Source of the DNA: Opisthorchis felineus
Lineage: Eukaryota > Platyhelminthes > Trematoda > Opisthorchiida > Opisthorchiidae
DNA length: 64,000 nucleotides
Direction: 5' to 3'
NCBI GenBank assembly: GCA_004794785.1
Contig: SJOL01007572.1
Span: 753,143 to 817,142 of the forward strand
The position numbers and the translations under genes were made by a program. Shown here one piece after another: positions 1 through 12,870 of the stretch (positions are counted from its first letter, which is position 1; every line of letters starts with the position of its first letter). Under the pieces are notes generated by a model, which was not told where the DNA came from, made no database searches, and saw nothing but the letters and a program-made list of their open reading frames with translations.

Positions 1-1
1 C

Positions 2-304
2 GCAGGCCAATTGGGCGACCATGTTCGTACCAACAATTTCATTGTTGTGAACTCGATGGTGGGCTACCAAACCAGCTTTCGATTTGCAGCACTTGCCACA
101 TTCCTCACACGTGAGCCCCACGAGTCTCTCTTGTGTACTGGTTGGAACTAGTGCGGAGGCGCCAGATGATTCGTAGTGTACATTGTCGAAAGTAACCAGC
201 ACATTGAAACCATACAGGGTGGTTAGCCCTGTCTGGAGTTGCTGAACTCTTAGCTCACCCAGACTGGAGTTCAGGCTACCCAGTCGGCACCACGAGGAGG
301 TGGT
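2..304 (-). CDS. Partial open frame with one C2H2 zinc finger, cut by window edge
   Basis: Reading leftwards on the minus strand, the frame stays open for 101 codons, from just after a TGA (305-307) to the edge of the window. It holds a textbook C-x2-C-x12-H-x3-H finger: the cysteines are at 107-109 and 98-100 and the histidines at 59-61 and 47-49, with the core reading CEECGKCCKSKAGL then VAHHRVH. The part before the finger (around LGELRVQQLQTGLTTLYGF) is not recognised. No initiator ATG lies before the finger, so the piece is either an internal exon or the body of a longer frame. C2H2 fingers of the form K-A-G-L-x-x-H-x-R-x-H occur in host nucleic-acid-binding proteins and at the N-termini of R2-like non-LTR retrotransposons; the sequence here does not decide between them. 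The finger itself is certain by pattern; the gene identity is open. Confidence 0.6.
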
Positions 305-3300
305 TCAGCTCGCCTACCACACAACTCCACTACTGTGAACCGTAATCTAGGCATAGAAGAGTTCAGTACTTTTGATCGTATGACGAAGAAATTTTTAGAT
401 GGATGGCAGATAGACATACTGAATCTTCATGATACATTGCATCTACTGGTAAGTCTCTGCCAGACGGTAAATAGTCAAACGAAAATTCGTTCCATTTGTT
501 ATCTCATTTAACATTCAATCGCTGATGGAAAACATCAGTGATGTGTATAATATCAGGCCATGCAGTGAGCATCCTTGCATTGACGAAACAGTGCTTCAAG
601 AAAGCTGTCTCCGTTGTGATATAGAGAATGACATACATAATACCTCTTAGTGCGTTGGAATGATTGACTCCATCAGCACACCTTGCCACATCATATATAA
701 ATTCAGTTCAGTAACGATTATTTTGCCCTATTGCGCAACCCCTGTCCCTTATCAAATTTTCGGCGGACACCTTTCGTAAATACCTACCTCACTTCAACGA
801 CTTTCCTATGTCAAATAAACCTGGCAAACACCCCTATTCCCCTTAATTCGATTAGCTTCGGTGAATTCCGCTATGAGTCTTCTTCACCAAGCTAAACAGG
901 TTTGACAAATCCTACTAGTGGGTTTCACTCCCCTGATAACTTTTCTTACGTGCAATTATTCGCAAATTCAGCGTGTTTCTAGAGCGCTCCTGATTCCTTT
1001 TCCGTTGGAAAAGTTTCGAGTTTAGCCACTGAATCCTTCTCGTACACCCTCGGATCTACTTTACAAGTGATTAGATTCATACTCACGAAACCATACAAAG
1101 GATATAGGACGCTGCCAAGAAGTTCCGGAGGAGGATGGTGATTAGCGTGTAAAACAGTAGTGTGTTGTAGCCAAAAACGCTCTTCTGGTAAAATCTGAAC
1201 CGATATTACAGATGGGAAGGCCGTTGGGTGCTAAGTACTGCCGCGAAATGCACAGACCAGCTATGTGGCAACCACCCACGTATTGAACACTTGAAACTAC
1301 AATGTTATTTCTACGTTCATCTTCACTCCTTAGCAGAACAGGACTTTGGGGCATCTCGTTGGGGCTTTCAACCTACCATCCAGAGTTCAAAACAACAAAA
1401 AATGTTGCCCACAGGATTGAACAGAACTACTATATTATATGGTCTCTATTTTGGGATGATTACCAGTTTTTGAAGTTAGACTTGCGTGATATAAATGTCA
1501 AGGATGGATGCAGCAAAATGACGTTCACTTGTTTGCAAATCCTGTCCCTCTGAGGCTTCCAATCACTGCTTCATCAACGAAGGAGAGATCCGATGTGGGG
1601 CGCCCCATGGCATTTTTTCCCTCCGTCTAGTGTTTTATCCAGCATGTCGTTATATATGACATGTCATGCAAGCCGGACGCATGAAGCCTGAAACGCATTT
1701 TGAATGGTTGTTTGGTCGATTCAAATGCATCCGGCCTTCTTACTGCGACGATAATATTATAACTGTTTTCTCAGTGCAAAAGGATTTCTTCGTGATCACA
1801 GGCGGCAGCAGTCCACACAGGTAACTCCAATGTTTCTCAAGATGCCATTCTAGCTTCCATCTACCTAACTATGTACTGAAGCTCAGTCACAAAGAACGAA
1901 AATGTGTGGATGTTGTGGTACTGATCTGGCCTCCCTCAAGTTCAAACTAATTTTCTCGTTCAAAAAAGTTTCTGTGAGTTTCTGTCGTCTTCACTCACAT
2001 CTCTCTGAATGTTACGTCAGTTAGCCTTCAGGATGGTGTGCTCAGTAACATTCTAGTTAATGATGGCCACCGTTTTTCTTCTACTGAACGAATTCTCTCA
2101 ACGTAGTTCTCTTCCATACACCCGAATAACACCAACAAATGCAATTTCTTTGAGACTACACTCGTTAAAAACTGTAGTCAAATGGACAAGAACTATTCCT
2201 GTCTATCCACACATATTCAACCAATTTTCTGCCTCTCACAAAAGCACCTCAACTTTTGTTACTGCTTTCATCCCATCTCCCTCTTTCCTCCAGTTTTGGT
2301 TGTATAGTTTTCTTAATAATTACCTAAATGTACTGAGATCAGTAGGCATTTTCAAGTTACCTTAAAATCAGGGAGGATATGTGCGAAGCTTCTAGCCGCT
2401 GTCACCCACCATTTGCTTACCGTTTCGTCCATGGCTACTGCACTAACCATTTCGAAGTTTCGTATGCACCTGCGGCGATAGTGAGAAGCATTCTAGCCTT
2501 GTTTACTGTCCGCACTTTTACATAGTCGCAGCTTGTAGTTGCTGATCTCAAAAATGGTGTGCAGCGCTAAACCCCTTATGCCGGTTTATTTGATGGTGCG
2601 GTGTTAGATTCTGTGCTTTCCTGGTGTACGTTACCCGCTGTAGTTGTCCTGTCACCAAACTTTTACCTTATGGTTCAATATAAGCAAGCACGGAAGTAAA
2701 AAAATGACAGATATGAGCTCGCCAACCTTGTTGCTAGAAGCGAGACCAGACAAGAAGATTTAGCTCTTCCAATTACTTGGCTTCATTTTCGCAATTGTTT
2801 ATTCAACTGAAAATTGCTGACATTTAGATGTGACATTAATTCATGAGCAAACGACGGCTGCAATGTATGGATGCTGTGAACTGAACCGAATGAAACTGCT
2901 TGACTATTGAATTAAATTACAGCAAACGTTTCTTAAAATAGTCCATGCAACATGTGACACCTAGAAAGATCAAGCTATCAGCCAGTCTCAAAAATTGTTA
3001 AGAAAAACGGCGAAGACGCGTGGACATTACATTTGGATTTGTTCACCTAATGAATTCAGTTGGAGAATCTGTAAGTTTAAAGTGATGGAACGATAGACTG
3101 AAATGCTTCCACAAATATCACTTGACTTGGACCGTGAATAGCACAGATAAAGATAATATGGATACAGCTGAAAGGTATAAATGTGGGCCAGTGCATGGGG
3201 TTGTTTAATGGTGAAAAAATGCTGATCTTTTAAGTGTACATATAAGCCTGGAAACTTAATCAATTCTTGATTGCCATGGACGAAGCTGGATAAAACTATG

Positions 3301-6300
3301 TCAGCAACAAAGTAGACTGCAGGATGGTAACAGTTTACTCACAAACAGACTACTGCGTGAAGAAAGGTGTGGCAACAAAGTGCCAAAAAGATGACCACGA
3401 CAGTTGGGTGAATTCGGCTCCGAGATGGACGTATTGTGCGAATCAATAAGCTTCACGCACATACGATTAGGATAGTTGTTTTTAGTAAGATGGATTCCGT
3501 GATTTCCGGTAACCCAATTGAATTTGTGTCACACGGTCACAGGAATAAGCCTTTTTCGCACGAACTGGAGTTTAGCCAGTGAATTCTTTCAACTATTGTT
3601 TGGACAGCTTTAGCCATAGTCTTGGAAAACGCCCAGCGACCTTTTATCAAAGGAAGCGTTTGATCCAACCGATGTACATGTCATTGCAGCTGCGGGCAAG
3701 TGACATGCCATACGAAGCGCAGGGTGACCTGTAACAACTAGACTAAGCTGCGAAACTTCTAGCGACTGCGATGAATCGTGTTGAAATAACGAAATATGCG
3801 CATAAACAGATAAATGCAGCAAACAGGGTAGACGGCGGGGCTCGCAAACGTCACACATTTGCATATCTGAATTTTTAATTTGTCTCAGTCATCTACTTGC
3901 CGTGGCCCATAGTTGAACGCGTTAGCAGACTTTTTTAACATCGGAAGTAACCAACGCGGTGAAATAAGTGAAAAGTAAACCATATATAGAAGGATTCCCC
4001 TCAGAATTCTAGAAAGTGAGACTGTGCGACTAATTCTGCTGGCGGGAAGTCGCTTCTACTTCTGGCATATTGAGAGGTTCAGAAATTTTGGCAACACAGC
4101 AGATTCTGGTTGGAATAAAATTAATATGGAACTAAGTCATCAGTTAAGCCAGTAGACGGGAAATCAACGTGAGGTTGCCATTGCAGGATTTACTCACTTG
4201 ACTTCAACGGAATTATTTTATCGCTGTACAACAACTTTAATTCTTGAGAGCAAATCGCTCCGATTCACTCTGAATGTGTGCATCAGAACCTTGGTTTCAG
4301 TATTCCTGATTTGCTGCCAGTTTGCGTGTGGCAGTTCAATAATTCGGCTAAAATCGATCCATATACACTGATTCCACGATGAAAAGACAGGATACCCCAA
4401 GTTTTTGACAGATAATCCATTCCGGGCGAATAGAACTAAATGGCTGTTTGTCAGCAGGTGACAATTCCATCAGAAATCAGTCGCCAGATTTTATTGAAAC
4501 TTCGTCAAAACATCAGAGAGTGAGAAATAGGCACGACGAAAATGTATACTCCTCAAGTGATGCTGTACTCCCTAAGAAACCTTAATGGCATTTACGGACT
4601 ATTTGGCCTCGAGGTTCCTGTAGCTCAGTGGTCGTGTTGCTCTTTGAACCTGGCAATTGCGACTGTATCATCAGTGCGTTTTTATGAGCTCCAGCACGGC
4701 TGTCCGTTAGTGGTTGTGTTGTACAAATCAATTTGCTATGCTTTCACTGAAATTGTAGATGACGTATGTTGATATTTTTCACTCCCCTGCCTGATTGCCG
4801 CCAGCTTGGTTTTGAGTTCATAGACGTTCCCACCTGTGTATATTCAACGAAATCTCAATCCGGTAGAGCTCAACACTGTGGTTTATTCAAACAAAAGATC
4901 TCATCGGACGGAAGGGTTACCAACTGCTCTGTTTTAAGAGACTGTGTTATCCCGTTCAAATACCCCATCTCCTCTTGCATAAACACGGTAATTTTTGGTA
5001 TTTTAATGCTCGGATTTAGGCATCAAAGCCCCATTATCCGTTCAGTATTTCGGTTTTTTTTCATTTTATAAGAGATTCAAATTCAAGTGTAAGCGTGTCA
5101 GATTCATTACCATCACTGTCCATCAAAAGCACGCTGACAAAACCGCTGCGGAAGACGCTTTCTAGTAAGCTTTTCCATTGAAATATATTCATTCCAACAA
5201 CTTTTTAAAGCGTCGCTCGATGTCATCAAGAGCTCTGCTGAATCGGATTCTAGGAGTGACGGGCACGTCGGCGGTTTAATTGCAGATAAACGTACTAATT
5301 AACTCCTACTTGCTTTACTGTACCCCTTGTACAATTTAGCAGGATCCACTGGCACATATCTGCGGGATAAAATATCCTATCCGCCTTTCGGTCATGAAAG
5401 AACAACCATTTACGCAGGTTTGAATCTCATCTACATTTGTATAAAAGTAGACATTATTGTGACTTCGTGATCCAGATATATCGACTTTTATTCACCACTA
5501 ATCCATTTGGCCAGTCAACAAAATTGTAACCGGGTAACCTGTTTACGCTTGCGATTTCACTGTGCTTTGGTTTGTTCACCGCCGATCTATTAGTTTGCAC
5601 TGACTGCCCAATTATACGAGATTATGCTTTACGTCGGGAGAGTTTTGCGTGCTTCCTTACATTACGGTATAGTTGGGTCGGCCAATTCCCATTTATCAGA
5701 CTGTCCGTGCAAGCTAAAAACTGTAGCTTTACTCTGGATTATTTATTAGTACGCGTTAATGACGTATGTGAGTGAAGTGACATTCCAAAGAAGTTGGCTG
5801 ACTTCGACAGAGAAGAAGATGCACGGGCAAGCCAAAAACAAGGTCACGTCATCACTGAAGCAATGGTGGTCGTAGTTTGCGGTTAAAATTGTATTCGTAC
5901 ATCAAAGAGATTTGGCCGTTATATTGATATCGGTTAGTTTGCAGAATTGATTAAGGGAACCGCCAATACTTGGAAACCTGCGAACCGAATTCTGAGAGTA
6001 AAGGTCTCAGCTATTCTGAATGTGTCTTCTGGAATGATGTCGACCATATCGCCAACCAGTTCTATGTTTACGAGTCAAAAGTAATATAGCTGATGCAGAT
6101 GACTGATGTGGTTTCAGCATTTCAGTCTGCCTTGCTACATTTAACTAGATTACACTAGAGTCGTTAATCAGTGGCCACTTCGATCGATGACTGTCATAAT
6201 CGGTGAACAGTTATCCGGGACAGAAATATTAACACGTGCTCAGTGTCCATGACATGAATGTGATTGACCCGACACAGTACACTGCAGCTTCGGATAGCCC

Positions 6301-9300
6301 CCTTCCAATCACCACTCAGGTTCACCGTAGTTTGCTAACATACTGCATCTGGAAAACGTTGCATTGTGTGAAAAAAACTACGTTCTCTACACGCGTACAT
6401 ATATGAGCACGCAGGGAACCTCAAAGTGAAATGTCCTGGGGAGCTGAAACAGGAATTCATTCAGTCTTAAGCTGTTATCTAATGCACCTAATAGCATATC
6501 TTAGTCTTTTGGTGATTAATTTCTCACCCTTTGCACGTGAGTTCTATACAGACAGCCATAATATTTGTTTGGTCCTCCTCGGTGTAGGCTGTTAGTGAGG
6601 TTGGACGAAGTGATTGCAGTGAACACACTGATTTTTCTACGTTTGCTTATTCTTGAATTTGTCTTGTGTGAGATTATCGTACTTCATCTGAATGTTGGCA
6701 TGGTAGAAATTTTGTCCTCTGATCTGTTCTGAATAAACAATGAAACTGACATTAGTTTGAACCGGAGTAAAATCGCTTACTATATTGTCTTTACTGGGAA
6801 GCATGAAAATTTTGCTACTCAACCAAAAGACAACTCAGTGATTGTGGTTAGCTTTTGTGTTACAAGTTAGCTAAAGGAATGACTTGCCAACAGTGGATCC
6901 AAAGAGATCCCATCGCAGCCTCTCCCTTTGGTCAATAAATTCAGTTATTGAAACTAGATAGAACACTGTAGATAGAATGTACCTCAGTTGATGCCACTAT
7001 TTTCGGCAGTGCATGCTACCAAGCCACAAAAGGTCTATTTTCGTGCGTGCTACGTCAATATCCGGCTATTTCTGCCTATCTGAATTGATGCCCTTGTATC
7101 ACAGAAAGGGCTAATCTTTCTTTTGGCGTATGAGTTCCGCCAAAATCACTAGTATTGAAGTTGTACGAAAATCCTTAGAGCAATCACCTGCATCGTGTTA
7201 CTAAGACCTTTTTTCCTTTTACTTTTTAGTAAAAGAAACTGTTGGCCAGAATAAACTCAAAGGACCCCACAGTTGATATCTGTTGACGTTGACCCCATTC
7301 TCACACTGACCACCAGAAATTTCTGAAGTTCGGCTAAAGTATAGACGATGTTTTCACTCGGCGTCTGTTTGGCCTAGACGACCAGCTACCACGCTTGCGA
7401 ATCCCATTTGCATGGTACATAAATTGTATAACATGGGGTTTTCTGATTATTAGGCTTAGGATGCCTTTACAAATATCCTACAACCATCAATAACCTAACG
7501 GTCCTCTAAACGTTTTTGCATCTAACGCACTCAAATAACTCGCCATCAATAAACAGGGAAGCCGCAGTTAAAAATTTTCAAAAAAAACTGCTAAACATCC
7601 AACAATTGTCACAAGCGTAAAGTTAGTTATTCAATTTTCATAAAGATCAAAGACCTTACAGAGCCACAAGATGTTCCGAATTTGTTCAGAGACAACCCGA
7701 TGTGGAAGCAAAAGTCAAATGAAATATTGAGACCGTATTATGAATGAACTCTCAAAAAGTTAATTAACAGCGGTAAATGTACAGATTAGAGAATACCATT
7801 AATCAGCTGAAAACAGCAGTGTGAATAAAGTGAGTTCACCAGCAGAAAACCTATACTCGAACATTGTATGAATCTGCGCTTAATAATGTGGAAAAAACAC
7901 TGATGTTTTCACCAGTGTCATATATTCTAATTTAAGGGGAATCGAAGAAAGAGAACGACGTTCAGCATCTCAGAACTAAAAGGATTGAGAAGAATTGACG
8001 GCAGAATTCTGTTTGCCCAAACTTAGCCTGATTCACATCTTACGATGCCACACCAATGAGTTAGGAAATCTTCTGAACAGAGTAGGACGAAACCAATTTT
8101 CTCATGACTTCCGATCAAAGGCCAGATCCTAAACACAGCAAGTGTAGTACCCTGGTGAACATTTCAGCTCTTTGACAAAAATGCCGTGATAGACATGAAT
8201 TACAACAGAGTAAACCATCCTGAAATGAGCTTTGAACACCGAAGTATATTTTGTTACACAAAATTATCCCTTTACCTTTACCAAAGTCGATGATAAGCTA
8301 ATGATAAGCCAAGCCAACTTAAAACCTGTGGAGAAAAAAGAGATTAAATGAGGAAAATAAATCTGGACCGTTTCTTAGTTAATTAGTCATAACAAGCCAC
8401 GAGACGTACGGGGAGCCATTTTCGAAACATTTCACATGCTACCGAGTGAATTTGTGATTATTTCCCGATATTTCTGTCTTGGCCTCAGGGCATACACAGG
8501 GTACATGTAGCATTTTCTATCATTCAGCATGTTTTTGCTGAGTACAGTCGAACATATTCACAAGCATAAAAGCAATATGACTTTTCTTCTCCAATATAAA
8601 CATTTGAGTTCTTGTGTCGCTATTTTTCTCTGTATGAGATTTGTGGTTGTGGAAACCTGAACTAGTTACAGAGATAGTGATAGTTCAAATTCGTCTGCCT
8701 ACTGTGTTATACTGAAATTAACATCTAGCTTTTTCAGGTTTTGCGGAGTCTGAAATAACGCAGAACGAAGGACATGAGAGCAATTGCCCGGAATTTGTCT
8801 AGTCTCCCAAACCGGGAGTTATGAGTTTATCATTCTCCGCGCTCTAATCACTGAGAATTTTTTTCGTTCTTTTTCAATATCTATTGTCACGCTCGTGGGC
8901 GACAGTAAGTGGGTTACACACCTAACCTTTGGTGTACACCACAGTTATCCTGCTGAGTCTTTGTTCCCTGGGATATTGTTTGAAGCATCCATACTTAAGT
9001 GCATTTGTTTCGTGAAAACAAACTACAAATCATAGTTCAGATCATTGTGTGCAATTTGACGAAGGTGAAGTCCTCGCCTGTCCTTAGTGCTCATGTTATA
9101 TGTAAAGGTTTCAGATCGACGGGTAGGTCCGCCTAGCTTTAGAAACCACACCCTTTAATTACAGTCACCGTAACTGGCAGTTTCCTAATTGGTAGTTCAC
9201 AAGAAACTAACTAGACACATGTCCAGGCGAGATATGTCCGCCTTCATGTTCCATTTCGTTTTGGGCTTATGTCCCTCAGAATCTTTGATATACTGCCCTC

Positions 9301-10035
9301 TTAATTCGACTGAACTCTCTCCGAGAATAAAATGTCGTCAAGATTGCCGCGATACAACATTCATATGGAGAAGTCTATTAGTGTTCATTCAGTGTTAGAA
9401 ATTGATATAATCAAATAATCAGAGCGATGTGTTTCTTCGACTATCACACAAAGACAACAACCTGACTCGCAATGTTCGACATAAATAATACCCGATTTGT
9501 TTACTCAGATTCTTACGCTTCTGCTAAACAAAAAACACTTTAAAAGGTCGCGATCTGATTTCCTCGAAAGTCTTACCTCCAACTGCACGCTACCGTGGAT
9601 GACAAAATCGATTATGCCACAAAACCAAAACATGTGAACCAAAATCAAGATTATGGTGTAGCCGATTACAATCCACCTGTTGCCCAGTATCAATTAGTTT
9701 TTATCCAATAGATTCCGAAAGTAAATCTATATGTGTATTTTAGTGTGTATTCTTCTGTTTTCAATTGGCCACAGGTATCGCTGAGGTAAACAAACTTGAG
9801 GAAAATGCAAATTCATGTATCTCTACGAGGCTTCCGCGTCAGGCGTGAATATATCCAACAACAAAAGTGCATGCATCAATAGCCCTACCTTTCGTATAAA
9901 GTCCATGCAAAACTGTACGCATAACCGGAAAAACTCGGGGCTTTTAATTCAGCGTTTAGAAAAAGACGCTCTTCCGTTCGCAAAATACACTCGTTAGCAC
10001 CCTATTTGGTTCTAACGAAATACTTAGCTAAATCC
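305..10035. other. No recognisable gene or repeat
   Basis: Only short scattered open frames are present (the longest are about 100 codons, at 2060-2365 and 4766-5071), with no domain, no conserved motif and no consistent splice pattern that I can see. A half tRNA-like A-box stretch near 4620-4635 lacks a B box. Probably intergenic or intronic sequence. Confidence 0.5.
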
Positions 10036-10130
10036 GGCTGTGGCTCCCGTTTGTAAAGTTGTCTTCAAATGAATGTGCTGAATAACACCTCGCGTTTCAC
10101 TGGAACGATCGTCCACACATCACTGTAAAT
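10036..10130 (+). repeat. Dispersed repeat family A, diverged copy
   Basis: The stretch around CTTCAAATGAATGTGCTGAA matches the cores of the copies at 12781 and 48742. The flanking CTCCCGTTTGTAAA and TTTCACTGGAACGATCG segments fall in the same order and at similar spacing. This copy is the most diverged of the three and has lost the reading frame shared by the other two. Confidence 0.6.
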
Positions 10131-12780
10131 CTTGGCGGAATCTAAGGTTTTCGAAGAGAATTCAGTAGTAGTACTGAGTAGTACTGTTCCTTAACTGTTC
10201 AGGTCTACCACCTACTTTACTCAACTGCAAACAAACGAGAAAGCAACCTCTGTCGTCTACCTACTTTTTCAGTATCAACGAAAAAAAATAGCTGGTTGTC
10301 GCAAGTCCGAAGCGCATCCCAAAGTCAGTTTACCAACTAACTACTTTTTCGTTTTTCAATTTAGTTCTGACAAAATTTTTTCAGTAATCACTTCGTGAAA
10401 ATTTCTCTCGCTGAGGTGAATTTATTTTTCCCTTTCTCTGGTCTGCCACACAACATTCCAACCGACACAACTATGTATGTACATATGACGTGACATGCGG
10501 ATTCAACCCCTCCGTGGAATTGTCACAGACTCAGTGGACCACAGACTGACAGCTGATTGATAACACCACGAGACGCACAAACCTCAAAATTCGCAAAATT
10601 CAGCTGATCGCAGGCTATGTTTTTGCTCTTCCAACTTTACCACTGTGAACAACTAGATGGTCGTTCAAAGATTCATGTGAACAATTGAGTATATAACAAA
10701 TAAACTCCGACGTGGAATTCAGGAGCGCTTTGTTTAAAGGTTGGCAGTTGTCTGGAGAACATTCTGTGGTTGTTCCGTTATAACGCCCAACAAATGTGAC
10801 ACATTTTACTCAGCTTTGTGTTTTCTTAGTCTTGAACAAGAACTTATTTCATACTGAGCGGAAAGGCATTTCAGTAAGTTTTTTATCTTTGCAAAGCAAG
10901 ACGCTTCAGAGTGGCTTGTTCAGTTGAGCTACTTGTATGCTAGAAACGTTAGAAAAGTGAACAACTGTAGCACGTCTCTGCATTTGACACAGTAGTCGAA
11001 TCTTGTTGCATGAAGAACTTTCGCTATGTTAAGACTATCAGATTGCTTGTTTTGGTACGAAAAGTTTGAAAATTCGGTAGATTCAATCCGGTAACCGAAA
11101 AATGCAAACAGGCCGTTCGGAAATGGCGTGGACACTTTTTGGGTGGATTCGGCAATGTTCTACTTCGGCTACTTCACTTGAGTAGTTCACTGTAGTCTCT
11201 ATGTGACAATAGCATAAATCTCAGTCTGTACTTTTAGTGTACAAGCCCTGAAGCGCGGCCCAACGTGTTTGTTGTGCCCTCCACTCAATCGCTTCAACCC
11301 AGGTTGATGTCGGACATCGGTGCCCCGACCTAGGTACTACTCAGAAACCACTTTTGTATCGCAGCTAGATAAGCTGATGCCGCATTAAACAAAGCGATGT
11401 CATTTGCTTTATCAAACCTAAAAACCGCATCAGTCGATTCTCGATGCCAGTGTTTGAGTCGCTGGTGTAATTAGCTGACGGACATGTAATTCATCAGCTA
11501 TGTATTTGTCTATCCATGAACAAGAGCTCAAGAAAAGACTCAAAAATATTAGATAACAGGTAGGCACTGAAAGACAACTGAATAGACGGTACGAAAAAAA
11601 GCGTGCATCATTCTAGTAAACAGACTGCGGGTACTTAGTTGGAGAATGTACACCCTTTCAATAGATAATGGCTGCGAAGATATGGATCTTTCTTTAACTT
11701 TACCCCTTCCTCGAAGAATCTAAAGCTCAACTGTCGAAGAAGAGACATTTTCTGCTCTCCAGCCCAAAACAAAACAGCTCGATAAAAATGACATTTACCA
11801 CCAAAAGTTGTTTATTATCAAAGTGACATTTCGAGCCATTTGTCACAGGCATAGTCTATGCACTGTGAAACTCTTTCCCGCTGGAAGAGTCTTAACATAG
11901 GCAATAATGTAGTCTAGGATATGTGTATAATACCATTCGTCATAACATTTTCAAATGCGCAACCGACTAAACGTAATAAAGGATGAAACAAAACAACGCA
12001 CGAAAACCACTTTATCAGTACACAACATAATTATTGCTTTTGTTCTCACGGTGGTCCACTCTGTGTGGTTTATATTTATTTTTTGCTGGACAGAAGGAGC
12101 AACAGTTTGCAGTGGCCAATATAACACCTGTAAAGACGAGTATACACGTTCACCACACTGCATCATTAAGATTTAATCGCGGATAAACAAGAGTTAAAAT
12201 CTGGCGCAGTCATTTCGAAAAAAGCGAGTAATTCCAGCAAGTCCTCATGAAAACTGCAAAAACACAGGTAAGGAAATGAACTTTCAACACCTCAGTGCAG
12301 AAGAGATGCCATGCTGGCCTTGTTGATCATAATTTGCCACAAAAGCACACCTCTATCGAGGGCATATTATGAAAAAAATTACCTCACGGAGTAAAGCCGT
12401 ACAACTTGTCTGACGTTTCAGTCAGTCTAGAAACCCCCTAATCCAGTAATGAAATGACCGGCCAGATATAGGTTCTAGTCCGACACATGTAAGCTGCGGC
12501 TAAAAACCTGGGCACATTTTTTTGACGAATAATGTTCCAACACGGACAAAAGGCAATGGACCAGCAAAGTAGGGAAACCGTGTGTCGGAATGCGGCTCTG
12601 ATGTGAAACTGGTGTTCAATTTAAGGAGGAATTAGCTCCAATGGCTTTCGGGACAAAGGCATTATCCCTGGTCCAGGTAGAATACCCACTGCTCGCAACA
12701 CTAACGATTGGCTTTCCAAGTAAAAACTACGACAAATACAGTCTTTTGCATATCAACTGGGTTTTCACAGTAGACTTAAT
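10131..12780. other. No recognisable gene or repeat
   Basis: Overlapping short frames on both strands at 11951-12176 are mirror shadows with no recognisable product. A B-box-like GGTTCTAGTCC at about 12472-12482, followed by a T-run, has no A box at the required distance. Confidence 0.45.
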
Positions 12781-12870
12781 GAATCTCTCGTTTACGCTAT
12801 TCTTCAACTGAATGTGCTGAACAAGGGCCATTTCAGCTGGTACGATATTCGAGATGTCGCAGTTTTCAGC
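12781..12870 (+). repeat. Dispersed repeat family A, well-preserved copy
   Basis: This copy aligns over its full length with 48742-48842, starting at GAATCTCTCGTTTA and running through TGAATGTGCTGAACAAGG to TGGTACGATATTCGAGAT. Translated from the first base it reads ESLVY, LQLNVLNKG and FSWYDIRDVA, which keeps frame with the 48.7-kb copy despite two indels between them. I remember a similar repeat as abundant in opisthorchiid flukes, where it also appears in other reading frames. On that basis I read it as a non-coding repeat, but the shared frame is noted under findings. Confidence 0.75.

Noticed and set aside
2919..2935. GCAAACGTTTC identical to the F1 stem III loop
   Set aside because: No stem II arms and no CTGATGA within the needed distance.
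4613..4675. tRNA-like GTAGCTCAGTGG followed by GTATCATCAGTGCG, resembling an A box plus a hammerhead box
   Set aside because: No B box at tRNA spacing and no GAAA box or stem II next to the TCATCAG. The match is too short.
12465..12520. B-box-like GGTTCTAGTCC followed by a T-run
   Set aside because: No A box or cloverleaf-like upstream half, so not called as a tRNA or SINE.
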